Assembly (NCBI RefSeq): GCF_010091925.1
Contig: NZ_WVID01000014.1
Location: 176,862-240,861, forward strand
Source: Nostoc sp. B(2019)
GTDB taxonomy: Bacteria > Cyanobacteriota > Cyanobacteriia > Cyanobacteriales > Nostocaceae
Reading direction: 5' to 3'
Length of the DNA: 64,000 nt
How positions within the stretch are numbered: position 1 is the stretch's first letter; the number at the start of each line of letters is the position of its first letter. The notes under the pieces are model-generated. The model did no database searches. It saw only the letters and a program-made list of their open reading frames with translations, and had not been told where the DNA came from. Position numbers and translations under genes: made by a program. Shown one piece after another: positions 56,706 through 64,000 of the stretch.

Positions 56706-57941
56706 ATGGATTTATTAGAGTACCAAGTTAAAGAATGGTTTGGGAAGATAGGCATTCCTGTATTGCCTTCCCAAAAAATCGACCATCCCACAGATTTGAA
56801 ACGTTTAAAAATTCGTTTTCCGATTGTACTAAAATCTCAAGTACATGGAGCTGAACGGGCAAAAGCTGGTGGTGTTAGGTTTGCGGAAACGACAATTGAT
56901 GCGATCGCAGCTGCACAAAGCATCTTCAATTTACCAATTTGGGGCGAGTTACCAGAAGTTTTACTAGCAGAATCTCAATACGACGCCAACCAGGAATTTT
57001 ATTTAGCAGTGGTTTTAGATACTGCTGTTTGCCGACCAGTACTTTTAGGTTGCAAAGAAGCCAATATTGATTGGGAATCGGCTGGGGAAAAAATGGTGCA
57101 TGTTGTCGTTGAACAAGAATTTTCTCCATTTTATGCGCGACGACTAGCTTTAAAAATGGGCTTGCAGGGAACGCTAATGCAGTCGGTAAGCAGCGTTGTC
57201 GAAAAGATGTATCAGTTATTTGTGCAAAAAGACCTGGATTTAGTAGAAATTAATCCCCTGGCAGTTAATGCTGCTGATCAGGTTATGGCTCTAAATGGTA
57301 AAGTCAGGGTCAATGAACGAGCAATCAAGCGTCATCCAGATCTCGCTCAGGTAGCAGCAAACATCATCAGTCGTCATAGCAGTACTGAAATTAACGGCAT
57401 TTTAGGCGACTGGGATGGTGTCCAAATGCACGGAAAAATCGGTATTTTGGGAAATGGTGCTGGTTCGGTAATGGCAACCTTGGATTTAGTCGCCAATGCT
57501 GGTGGTAAACCTGGTGTTTGTTTAAACCTACGTCATGCTTTCCTTACAGATACAACACCAACGACCTTTCGCGATCGCCTAGACATAGGTCTGAAAATTT
57601 TGAACGCTGACAAAAGCATTCAAGTGATACTAATTAACTTCTTGGGTAGCATTCCTCAATCTGAAGAAGTAACCGAAGTCATCGCTAAATTTGTGCAGCA
57701 AGACAAAAGCGAACTCAAATCCCAGGTTGTACGCTCGAATGGCAATAAAAGCCGCCGAGAGCATAATTTTCTACCCTTAGTTGTCCGTTTGGCCGGTTCG
57801 GAATTCAATGCCGCTAGAGAACATTTAGCAGCACTCAAAACCCACACCGATGCGCTGATCGTGGTAGAAAATTTAGATGAGGCAGTAGAGAAAGCAGTTC
57901 GTTTGGCTAAGTCAACCGCTTCTAAAATTCGTAATTCGTAA
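56706..57941 (+). CDS. Succinyl-CoA synthetase beta-like (ATP-grasp) subunit, diverged
   Basis: I start it at ATG 56706 (MDLLEYQVKEWFGKIGIPVL), which matches the SucC beginning; 411 residues. The ATP-grasp fold is clear: VLKSQVHGAERAKAGGVRFA and LDLVEINPLAVN. In normal beta subunits the next block reads LDGK or LDAK, and its Asp binds magnesium; here it is ALNGKV (Asn). The Gly-rich VGGGA block after NGAG is replaced by NLRHAFLTDT, and NIFGGI by NFLGSI. The C-terminus (ASKIRNS) is read from repeat DNA. It pairs with the SucD-like gene 487 nt downstream. It may bind CoA and nucleotide without normal catalysis. Confidence 0.82.
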   Translation: MDLLEYQVKEWFGKIGIPVLPSQKIDHPTDLKRLKIRFPIVLKSQVHGAERAKAGGVRFAETTIDAIAAAQSIFNLPIWGELPEVLLAESQYDANQEFYLAVVLDTAVCRPVLLGCKEANIDWESAGEKMVHVVVEQEFSPFYARRLALKMGLQGTLMQSVSSVVEKMYQLFVQKDLDLVEINPLAVNAADQVMALNGKVRVNERAIKRHPDLAQVAANIISRHSSTEINGILGDWDGVQMHGKIGILGNGAGSVMATLDLVANAGGKPGVCLNLRHAFLTDTTPTTFRDRLDIGLKILNADKSIQVILINFLGSIPQSEEVTEVIAKFVQQDKSELKSQVVRSNGNKSRREHNFLPLVVRLAGSEFNAAREHLAALKTHTDALIVVENLDEAVEKAVRLAKSTASKIRNS

Positions 57942-58095
57942 TTCGTAATTAAGAGGATACAGAGCAAGCACTGATTGTAACTACGAACTACGTTAGCGGT
58001 AGCGTACCCCTACGGGGAAGCAAGCTACAAAGCAGCATCTCGTAGAGAGGAACAAGCGTCGGAACGAGCGTCATGATTAATTACGAATTACTTTG
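57925..58095. repeat. Compound repeat between the SucC-like and SucD-like genes
   Basis: It starts with three tandem AATTCGT units and ends ATTAATTACGAATTAC, the same inverted ends as at 15181 and 24176. The middle holds GTACCCCTACGGGGAAGCAAGC and other palindromic modules like those in copy A. It overlaps the end of the SucC-like reading frame and separates two genes that would otherwise be a tight pair. Confidence 0.6.
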
Positions 58096-58428
58096 GCGCT
58101 TGAGTACTGACTCATGCTGCGCTATCGAGCGTTTACCTGGAAGCCAACGCCTAGACTTCTCTGAAAATTCAAAAATTATTAATTTTTACCGCAAGGCAAG
58201 AATTTTTAAGTTTGCGACGCTGAAACTAGGTAATCTTAGTAAAAATTGAATTAATACGACACTATAAACTTGATACAAGGAGGCGAGGACGCAAAAAAAA
58301 GAAGTCGCCCACGATTCCACTCGGTTTCAACCTGCTTTGGCAAAAGATTCCGCATCCTCTTCGTCAACGTGTCGTATTTCTACTCAGTGGTTGAAAGTGC
58401 TGGGTTGCTCAACTTACGGTAATTTTTT
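58096..58428. other. Leader region upstream of the SucD-like gene
   Basis: About 330 bases without a gene. It contains TACAAGGAGGCGAGGACG, which looks like a Shine-Dalgarno site without a frame behind it, then DNA reaching the SucD-like ATG at 58429. Confidence 0.4.
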
Positions 58429-59310
58429 ATGAACTTAACACCAGACAGTAAAGTGCTAATTCAAGGCTTTTGTGAATTCATCTCAGGAACTCATATTGCT
58501 CAAATGAAAGCTTATGGCACAAATTTAGTAGCTGGTGTCAATCCCGGATGTGGTGGACAGCAACTCAACGATCTGCCAGTATTTGACTTGGTGGAAGAGG
58601 TGATAGCGGAATTTGGAGCAATTGACACAACGATTATTTGTGTACACCCTTTCCAAGTATTAGATGCAGCATTGGAAGCGATCGCATCTAATATCGGTCA
58701 GATAATTATTATCACTGCTGGCGTGCCACCTTTGGATATGGTGCAATTACTTCGGAAAGCCGAGGCATGTGAAACTCTTGTAGTGGGGCCAAATAGTCCT
58801 GGGATCATTGTACCGGGGAAAATTCTTTTAGGGACTCACCCTAGTGAATTCTATACTCCTGGGCCAGTAGGCATCGTCAGCCGTAGCAGCACCCTCACTT
58901 ATGAAGTTGCCTACGAATTGACCAAAGCTAATTTAGGACAGTCGATTAGTGTCAGTATTGGTAGTGATGCGATCGTTGGTTCCTCATTTCTCCAATGGCT
59001 GCAAATTCTCGATGAAGATGAAACTACACAGGCGATCGTTTTAGTCGGTCAACCTGGTGGAGGTAGTGAAGAAGCTGCGGCGCGGTACATTGCTGAAGCA
59101 ATTGATAAACCAGTAATTGCTTACATTGCTGGCAGACAAGCACCACCAGGAAAAAGTTGGCGTCAGACTGGGACTTTGGCAACGGTTATCGGACGTGATC
59201 CTAACTTTGGCACAGCTCAAAGTAAATTAGCTGCTTTAAAAGAAGTACATGTTCCGGTAGCTGAACGTCCTTCTCAAATTCCAGAATTGGTCAGAAAAAG
59301 GATTAATTGA
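58429..59310 (+). CDS. Succinyl-CoA synthetase alpha-like subunit without the phosphohistidine
   Basis: A 293-residue protein with the SucD fold: an N-terminal CoA-binding half (KVLIQGFCEFISGTHIAQM, GVNPGCGGQQLNDLPVFD) and a C-terminal flavodoxin-like half (GIVSRSSTLTYEVAYELTKA, IVLVGQPGGGSEEAAARYI). Normal alpha subunits carry the catalytic His in a GRMGHAGAI block after APPG; here the segment is APPGKSWRQTGTLATVIG, with Gln at that place. GPNCPG is also changed to GPNSPG. Together with the diverged beta-like subunit this suggests a different chemistry or a regulatory CoA-binding complex. Confidence 0.82.
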   Translation: MNLTPDSKVLIQGFCEFISGTHIAQMKAYGTNLVAGVNPGCGGQQLNDLPVFDLVEEVIAEFGAIDTTIICVHPFQVLDAALEAIASNIGQIIIITAGVPPLDMVQLLRKAEACETLVVGPNSPGIIVPGKILLGTHPSEFYTPGPVGIVSRSSTLTYEVAYELTKANLGQSISVSIGSDAIVGSSFLQWLQILDEDETTQAIVLVGQPGGGSEEAAARYIAEAIDKPVIAYIAGRQAPPGKSWRQTGTLATVIGRDPNFGTAQSKLAALKEVHVPVAERPSQIPELVRKRIN

Positions 59311-59492
59311 GATGCTCCCCGGCGTGCTTGCATTGCAATATTTCTCGGTTAAAGGGGAAAGGGAAAAGGGGAAGGGCTTAAATTTATCCCTTAATCTTTT
59401 CCCAGACCATAGCAGAGGTGAAGAGTACTTATCCGAGAAGTATTACGATGTACTGGTGATTCCTAATCAGCCAATATGATTGTGATCTTAGA

Positions 59493-59521
59493 GCGATGCC
59501 TACGGCTGGCCACGCCTACGC
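59493..59521. repeat. 29-bp palindromic dispersed repeat, intergenic copy
   Basis: GCGATGCCTACGGCTGGC then CACGCCTACGC; it differs at two positions from the copy inside the trifunctional kinase gene at 44043-44071. Confidence 0.7.
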
Positions 59522-59559
59522 ACTTTTACACAGATTAGTAAACAAGTGCCATCGCCTTT

Positions 59560-60255
59560 TTAAAGACTCGTCATGACCTGAGCTAATTCATTCGATAAAT
59601 CAATTACAGATTCTTGCTGCTTTTTAAATAAAACACCAGCCAAAAAGTAATAATCACCAGAATAAAATGCCATTTTGTTTTTTCGTAAGCCTTCTATGTG
59701 TTTTTTGACTTTTGGCTCAGAGCTATAGTATCCAAATTCTAAAGGTAAAATCAGAAAATTACTCACACAATAGCCATTTTCTTTCGCTTGTTTGAGTGTA
59801 CCTTTTGGATTAGAAAAGCTAGACACCAAAACTAAAACATTTTCGTAGCCTAATGATAAGAGATTGTTGGTAACTGTTGCTCCATCTATGCCTCCAAATA
59901 ATAGCGGCATATAAATATCTTGATCTGGTGCAGGAAGATACGGCGGATTTGCTACAAGGTACTTAGCTTTGGGTTTAGAAGATTTAAACAAACAGGAATT
60001 ATAAATTACGTATTTATTACCAAGATTATATTCATCAATTGTTGAATTTGCGACTTTCCATGCAGAAGTATTTAATTCAAATCCGCGGATTACCCCCTCA
60101 AACTTATTTCTCAATAATGTATTAATCACGGGGCTGCCATCTCCCGAACCAAACTCAACAATAGACTCAGATTTTTTACAATTTCTCAGAACAAGGTTTT
60201 CTAAGCAGTTGGAGTAAAAAATAGATTCATCAGGGCAAAAAAAGATATCTTTCAT
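59560..60255 (-). CDS. Putative SAM-dependent methyltransferase with NPPY motif
   Basis: The protein has a SAM motif I SIVEFGSGDGSPVINTLL, an acidic GFELNTSAWKVA, and LVANPPYLPAPDQDIYMPLL, where NPPY is the catalytic motif of enzymes that methylate amino groups in nucleic acids or glutamine of release factors. The later part (GGIDGATVTNNLLSLGYENV) resembles the HemK/PrmC group. The substrate cannot be chosen from sequence. ATG 60255 (MKDIFFCPDESIF) is used; a TTG start 11 codons earlier is possible. It is monocistronic. Confidence 0.78.
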   Translation of the reverse strand: MKDIFFCPDESIFYSNCLENLVLRNCKKSESIVEFGSGDGSPVINTLLRNKFEGVIRGFELNTSAWKVANSTIDEYNLGNKYVIYNSCLFKSSKPKAKYLVANPPYLPAPDQDIYMPLLFGGIDGATVTNNLLSLGYENVLVLVSSFSNPKGTLKQAKENGYCVSNFLILPLEFGYYSSEPKVKKHIEGLRKNKMAFYSGDYYFLAGVLFKKQQESVIDLSNELAQVMTSL

Positions 60256-60418
60256 TTGACTGTACTTCAACGGTAATGTTATGATCAATGTAATAAGAGG
60301 TTATTTAACACCTCTAATCCAAGCAATAAAAAACCGTTCCTTTAGTAAGCAAGTTGTTACTAAAGAAATTAGATTGATGACGGGTTAGTAATAGAATTAT
60401 TTAGAAATGCAAAATTAA

Positions 60419-60450
60419 AAATGGCAGGTTTTTCTGGCATTTTTACTTAC
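60419..60450 (-). terminator. Terminator of the diiron-oxidase-like gene
   Basis: On the minus strand AAAAATGCCAG pairs with CTGCCATTTTT (one mismatch) around an AAAAAC loop, with further Ts after. It lies about 35 nt beyond the stop of the gene at 60485. Confidence 0.6.
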
Positions 60451-60484
60451 TAATTTTTTGCATTTCTCACATGAGAATAGGGAT

Positions 60485-61582
60485 TTATTCAGATTCACGT
60501 ATTGAGCGCACTACAGCTTTAGCTGCGCGATCGCCCATTAGCTTTTCTTGGTCATACCCAAGCACCAATTCCCACGCATCATTAGGATACTGTTCTGCCA
60601 AAGGCAAAGCCACATCATCTAACATCCAACGTCCGTGGCGCTCATCTTCTCTGATGTGTAGTTCCCAGTAACCCATTGCTGCCTCTGAGAGTCCCAATCG
60701 TTGCGCCGCCGCCAGATAATTTCTGTAAGCCGCTGGCCCAGCTACCTCAAAATATGTCAATCCACCGCTGTAACGTAGAAAATGGCGCTTACGTTCTGTC
60801 ACCAGAAAGTTATGATTGCCGCAAGCTATAACTTCCCAAGGTACTAAATCAAAGTATCCTTCTGGTTCGGTATTCATCCCAAACTCAGTTAGCATTTGGG
60901 CAAAAAATGTAGAGTGCTTGCGAGATAAACGACCGTTGCCGTATTCTTCCAGTAGTACGCGTACAAGCGTACATTGCACCTCATTAGCAGCACCGCCCAA
61001 AATCCGGGAAAGACGACTACCTTCGACTAAACCATCAAAAGAAGCGATCGCCAGCAAGTGACGATAGCCAGCTTCCGTCATTTCCTCGCGGATGTAGCGA
61101 CTATCTTCTGACAAAGGCGGATCTAAATCGAAAGATGCACGCTCAATTAGCCCTTGTTTTACATCCAATTGTTGTAGTGCAGCCACATCGATTTGTGCAA
61201 GTTCCCACTCTTGCCAAGCTGCCTCAATTTGGTCACGACATGAATGCAAGTAAAGCGATCGCTCATTGGTGTAGTGCTGCAAATCATCGTACCAAAATAG
61301 CTTTAGCCGATTAATGCGATAAAGTATTCGCTGAAGAAAACGGTGGGCTTGTTCGTCACCGTAGCCATTTTGATAGGCAGCACGGATTCCCATTGAAAGT
61401 ACACGTTCAAACTCATTGACTTTTGCAACTTCTACATCCAGTTTATTGTCCAAATCCTCCGTAGCCAGGAGTTCTATAAACTTCTGTTCAGCACTGTTGT
61501 ACTTAGTTGCCGTTTTTTCCTTTGTTTGCGTACTCTTTCCCGCAGCCTCAGCATTGGGGAACATAACTAAATTACTTTGCAT
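60485..61582 (-). CDS. Heme-oxygenase-like iron-dependent enzyme (iron-containing redox enzyme family)
   Basis: A mostly helical 365-residue protein. The likely metal-binding helices are VRVLLEEYGNGRLSRKHSTF (Glu, His) and GYWELHIREDERHGRWMLDD (Glu, Asp, Glu, His), the spacing seen in heme-oxygenase-like diiron oxidases and oxygenases such as UndA. Such enzymes use oxygen to oxidise fatty acids, amino acids or amines; the substrate here is unknown. The first 55 residues are polar and variable. I choose ATG 61582 (MQSNLVMFPNAEA); a GTG at 61624 is also in frame. An IS4-type element lies about 110 nt upstream, in the same orientation. Confidence 0.8.
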   Translation of the reverse strand: MQSNLVMFPNAEAAGKSTQTKEKTATKYNSAEQKFIELLATEDLDNKLDVEVAKVNEFERVLSMGIRAAYQNGYGDEQAHRFLQRILYRINRLKLFWYDDLQHYTNERSLYLHSCRDQIEAAWQEWELAQIDVAALQQLDVKQGLIERASFDLDPPLSEDSRYIREEMTEAGYRHLLAIASFDGLVEGSRLSRILGGAANEVQCTLVRVLLEEYGNGRLSRKHSTFFAQMLTEFGMNTEPEGYFDLVPWEVIACGNHNFLVTERKRHFLRYSGGLTYFEVAGPAAYRNYLAAAQRLGLSEAAMGYWELHIREDERHGRWMLDDVALPLAEQYPNDAWELVLGYDQEKLMGDRAAKAVVRSIRESE

Positions 61583-61696
61583 GGAATCTTTGGTAGCTTT
61601 GCAAAGGTGTGAAATTAGTTCCACCCCTAATACTTATATATCCATACTCGTAGCTTTCTCTACCTCTTTCCCTGGTTATAAAGCAAAGATTAAATT

Positions 61697-61730
61697 TAGT
61701 AGGGAGCAGGGAGCAGGGGGCAGGGAGCAG
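61697..61730. repeat. Heptad tandem repeat (GGGAGCA type)
   Basis: Consecutive seven-base units GGGAGCA, GGGAGCA, GGGGGCA, GGGAGCA run directly into the left end of the IS element. Heptanucleotide tandem repeats are typical of heterocystous cyanobacteria. Confidence 0.7.
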
Positions 61731-63037
61731 CTGACAGGTGTAGGTTTTTTACAATCAGGAGGAATTGAAGCAATAGAAATCGTCAACAGGAGTATGAGGA
61801 AAAGCACTCCAACTCGGAAGACGAAGAGGAAGATGGTTGAGTAAATCAGCAATCAGGGTCAACAACCCTAACAAAAAACAAGAAATCTGACGGGTAGGAT
61901 GAAGGCTAAGAGGTTGAGAAAATACAATATGTCGAGCCGGAAGTTGTTCGAGACTTGGGGGAGAAGATTGATTTTCAGCTTGCCCCCCCAACATCACCAT
62001 CCAAAGTGTGGCAATAGCGATGGCTAACCACAAACGTTCAGCACGTTGTGGGTCAAGCAAACGAGTATGATGCCAATCCCAACCATCAGATTTCACATCC
62101 CGATAAACACATTCTGTAGAAGGACGTAAACCGTACCAGAGTGCGGACGCGCTCGTTGGCTCAAGGTCAGTCAGAATCAACCAAGGATCTTTGTAGCCAA
62201 GATCCCAACGGGCAAGCAATGTACATTCAACTGGATTGGTCACAAAGCAAATAATTCGACCTGACCAAGATGTTCCTGGCACAGAAACCACATCTGCAAG
62301 TGGATGCCATGTATTTTCAGGTGGCAGGCGATAAGTTCCTTGATGGTTAATGCGTAAAAACGGATGCCAGCCAGCAGCAACAATCAATTCATACAACCAA
62401 CAAGCATACAGTCCTCTGTCAGCAGTGACTATGACATCAAACTCAGTCGGTATGGCATCTTTGATTGCTGTGAGCAGATTCTGCCAATGCCCTTTCCAAC
62501 TTCCTGGTTCATCTGCTTTGACCACACACCATGCTATCGGGATTCCACAACCCGCCAAGAGTATGTTTACTGATAAGACTACAAACTTATTGCCGATACT
62601 GGTTGCGTCTAGTGCTAGAGCAATACGCTTGATATTGGCAGGTAGCAAACTGATCACCCACAACAGCAATGGCGCAAAACAACTACTGACATCTAGAGTG
62701 CGACGATGAAGCCCTTTTTTGGCTTTTGCTTCCTCATACCATTCTTTTAATCGTTGACGTACTGTATTTGCCTTTTCTGAGTTAACTTTAGCGATGAATT
62801 TTGACACTTTGCTCAAGCTACTTGATTTTGTCATCACTATGCCAAAACTCCATGTTGCCAGTCCTACCACTTGTGGTAGCGTCAGATGTGGCATTTTCTG
62901 TGACACTATATTTGTCCATTGTTTGAGGTACTCATTTTTTAGCATTTGAGCCTCTGTTTCACTCTGTGAGTTTGCTTTTATTTTCTGTCGAGAGTGAATG
63001 ACTACTCACACCCTTGTAAAAAACCTACACCTGTCAG
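61731..63037 (-). mobile_element. Complete IS4-family insertion sequence, 1307 bp
   Basis: Both ends are perfect 24-bp inverted repeats: left CTGACAGGTGTAGGTTTTTT then ACAA (61731-61754), right its exact reverse complement (63014-63037). They enclose a single transposase gene on the minus strand. No convincing direct target repeat is seen outside the ends: left flank CAGGGAGCAG, right flank GGGCCCCACC. It is probably recent or still mobile, since ends and gene are intact. Confidence 0.88.
61755..62945 (-). CDS. IS4-family DDE transposase
   Basis: A 396-residue transposase. The catalytic acids lie in IALALDATSIG (first Asp), VIVTADRGLYACW (second Asp) and YGLRPSTECVYRDVK, which fits the IS4 signature Y-(2)-R-(3)-E-(6)-K exactly. 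The frame is unbroken from the ATG at 62945 to the stop just inside the left inverted repeat. The C-terminal part (HIVFSQPLSLHPTRQISCFL) is typical for the cyanobacterial group. It should cut and paste its own element. Confidence 0.92.
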   Translation of the reverse strand: MLKNEYLKQWTNIVSQKMPHLTLPQVVGLATWSFGIVMTKSSSLSKVSKFIAKVNSEKANTVRQRLKEWYEEAKAKKGLHRRTLDVSSCFAPLLLWVISLLPANIKRIALALDATSIGNKFVVLSVNILLAGCGIPIAWCVVKADEPGSWKGHWQNLLTAIKDAIPTEFDVIVTADRGLYACWLYELIVAAGWHPFLRINHQGTYRLPPENTWHPLADVVSVPGTSWSGRIICFVTNPVECTLLARWDLGYKDPWLILTDLEPTSASALWYGLRPSTECVYRDVKSDGWDWHHTRLLDPQRAERLWLAIAIATLWMVMLGGQAENQSSPPSLEQLPARHIVFSQPLSLHPTRQISCFLLGLLTLIADLLNHLPLRLPSWSAFPHTPVDDFYCFNSS

Positions 63038-63095
63038 GGGCCCCACCTTCCCCTTTAACCTTTACCCTTTTTCCACAAGGTGCAAAAAACAATGA

Positions 63096-63347
63096 ATGCA
63101 AGAGGTCTATTGTTATCACATGGGTAAAAACGAAATGCTTGATTATTGGACGGCGAGTGCTGCATTTTTCCTAGTAATGTTCGGAATCCAAGAGTGGGTG
63201 CTGCGATTTCACCTGGGTTATCTCGGTCGCTATTGGGCAATGATGAGCGCCGCTAGCTTATTCCTTGGTTTTTTGCTGTCTGGGTTGGTTTGTGTGCCAC
63301 TAATAATTAACCTCAAAGTAGATCCGTCAGGGCATGAACCAGGTTAA
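63096..63347 (+). CDS. Small two-span membrane protein, C-terminus overlapping a convergent gene
   Basis: The frame gives 83 residues, with hydrophobic helices at about 18-34 (TASAAFFLVMFGIQEWVLRF) and 50-72 (AASLFLGFLLSGLVCVPLII). ATG 63120 (MGKNEMLDYW) or 63135 (MLDYWTASAAFF) are likely true starts. The last ten residues (VDPSGHEPG) come from DNA that is also the end of the convergent YdjM-like gene. The family is unknown. Confidence 0.6.
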   Translation: MQEVYCYHMGKNEMLDYWTASAAFFLVMFGIQEWVLRFHLGYLGRYWAMMSAASLFLGFLLSGLVCVPLIINLKVDPSGHEPG

Positions 63348-63615
63348 TAAAGCTGGGATTAAATAGTGCAAAGCCATACCCAACCGCAGCGATCGCTCCA
63401 CTAGCAACTAAACTGTGGGTACAGCTGCGGTGCGGCATTCTGCTTTCAAAGTACGCACTCACCCAAGGCAAGACACGACCAGCCGGGGAGGTGGACACGT
63501 CGATGTCTGGGAGAAGACCAGCGATCGCACCCGCCGCAATTAGTGTGGGGCTTGCTGTCCCAAGGAGCAAACTAGTAGCCGTTCCACTAATTAATAAGTG
63601 CGATATCCCCAACAT
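63313..63615 (-). CDS. Truncated YdjM-like metal-dependent membrane hydrolase
   Basis: The protein starts MLGISHLLISGTATSLLLGT and carries the family's metal blocks AGLLPDIDVSTSP and MPHRSCTHSLVA. It ends after 100 residues at INLVHALTDLL, whereas YdjM-family proteins usually go on for about 70-100 residues with more helices after the HAL segment. The 3' part seems to have been lost at about 63330, where it now overlaps the end of the convergent small gene by 35 nt. It may no longer work. Confidence 0.7.
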   Translation of the reverse strand: MLGISHLLISGTATSLLLGTASPTLIAAGAIAGLLPDIDVSTSPAGRVLPWVSAYFESRMPHRSCTHSLVASGAIAAVGYGFALFNPSFINLVHALTDLL

Positions 63616-63642
63616 AATTACAAATTACGAATTACGAATTAC

Positions 63643-63954
63643 TTAACGTATCCTCTGGCTTTCGCGTGGCAAATTATACAAAAGGCGAGAAAGACCGAGG
63701 AAGATAGCGGCGGCAATTCCACCAAAGATATACAAAGCCTGGTCTGAAGTTCCTAGACCAATGAACCGCATAACGACAAACACCACACCCACCAAGAGTA
63801 TTAGAGGTGTGATGTCAAAGTAACGGCGGTGGTCGGCTCCCTCCAATTCCAGGCCTAAATATTCCTCATCTACAGCTCGCGCTGCTAACATCGGATTTCC
63901 CCCAGCGCGTTCTTGAAGTTTGGATCCCACATTCCGCCCTTTGAACTGGCACAT
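63643..63954 (-). CDS. Uncharacterised two-span membrane protein (103 aa)
   Basis: From ATG 63954 (MCQFKGRNVGSKLQERAGGN) the protein has a polar N-terminal part with MLAARAVDEEYLGLELEGAD and two membrane helices (about 50-66, ITPLILLVGVVFVVMRFIG, and 74-92, YIFGGIAAAIFLGLSRLLY). A TTG 13 codons further upstream is also in frame, so the exact start is uncertain. It lies upstream of the YdjM-like gene on the same strand, with a small AATTACGAATTA repeat between them. The family is unknown. Confidence 0.65.
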   Translation of the reverse strand: MCQFKGRNVGSKLQERAGGNPMLAARAVDEEYLGLELEGADHRRYFDITPLILLVGVVFVVMRFIGLGTSDQALYIFGGIAAAIFLGLSRLLYNLPRESQRIR

Positions 63955-64000
63955 GAGATAATTTTCGGATGGCGAAGGTTGTTTGAGACACAAACAAGGT

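Noticed and set aside
61697..61730. Heptad repeat as a CRISPR array
   Set aside because: Units are seven bases long and contiguous, without spacers.
61416..61844. 142-codon plus-strand frame across the IS left end
   Set aside because: It spans the antisense of the iron enzyme gene, the heptad repeat and the inverted repeat, so it cannot be one natural gene.

Overview
The window looks like chromosome from a filamentous, probably heterocyst-forming cyanobacterium of the Nostocales type. The evidence is the very frequent HIP1 octamer GCGATCGC, an AT-leaning base composition, a photosystem II repair protein (Psb32), a cyanoexosortase A/HpsJ locus, a giant Ser/Thr kinase-ATPase-histidine kinase, a CYP110-like P450, a NatD-like amino-acid permease and the short palindromic and AATTACGAATTA repeats common in Nostoc-type genomes. 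I cannot name the species. No rRNA, tRNA or CRISPR array was recognised.

Layout. 1-8 kb (mostly minus strand): a membrane protein cut by the window edge, an alkaline/neutral invertase, a small membrane protein, an apparent operon of lipoprotein-type Mn superoxide dismutase, ferric-reductase-like flavocytochrome and a DUF2459 protein, a holin-like membrane protein and phosphoglucomutase. 8.5-19.5 kb: S4 RNA-binding protein, a TnpB relic with its 3' structured tail, a GAF/PAS hybrid histidine kinase whose first GAF looks bilin-binding, an alpha/beta hydrolase, an M28 peptidase, a TauE/SafE-like protein fused to a ferric-reductase-like domain with a probable periplasmic partner, and a VapBC-type pair next to an HsdR relic. 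19.6-28.8 kb: galE, an ABC exporter, a HupE/UreJ-like protein, a polysaccharide-priming sugar transferase, surE, psb32 and a DUF4346 protein. 29-37 kb: cyanoexosortase A, a truncated partner, HpsJ, a histamine-methyltransferase-like enzyme, cyanase, an orphan DNA methyltransferase, an HTH regulator and an SGNH hydrolase. 37-50 kb: larE, a second hybrid kinase, a NatD-like permease, lipA, a response regulator and the 1888-residue trifunctional kinase. 49-64 kb: a P450/UbiA pair, two uncharacterised proteins, a SucC-like/SucD-like pair that has lost key catalytic residues, two enzymes of unknown substrate, a 1307-bp IS4-family element with perfect ends, and small membrane proteins, one of them truncated.

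How the genes work together. Pgm, GalE, the invertase and the sugar transferase fit sugar-nucleotide supply and exopolysaccharide assembly; the exosortase/HpsJ genes fit surface protein or hormogonium polysaccharide export. SOD plus flavocytochrome, and the TauE/SafE-ferric-reductase fusion plus its partner, look like redox or metal modules at a membrane. Three large sensor kinases and one response regulator give heavy signalling content.

The most distinctive signals are of three kinds. First, repeat DNA has been accommodated inside coding sequence: a 29-bp palindromic repeat sits directly before the catalytic loop of the trifunctional kinase, and tandem-repeat-like DNA lies in kinase domains and linkers. 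Second, the succinyl-CoA-synthetase-like pair lacks the phosphohistidine and one metal ligand. Third, there is much gene debris (TnpB, HsdR, response regulator, truncated exosortase partner, truncated YdjM, a frameshifted small ORF). All of this was read by eye from sequence; no database search was run.
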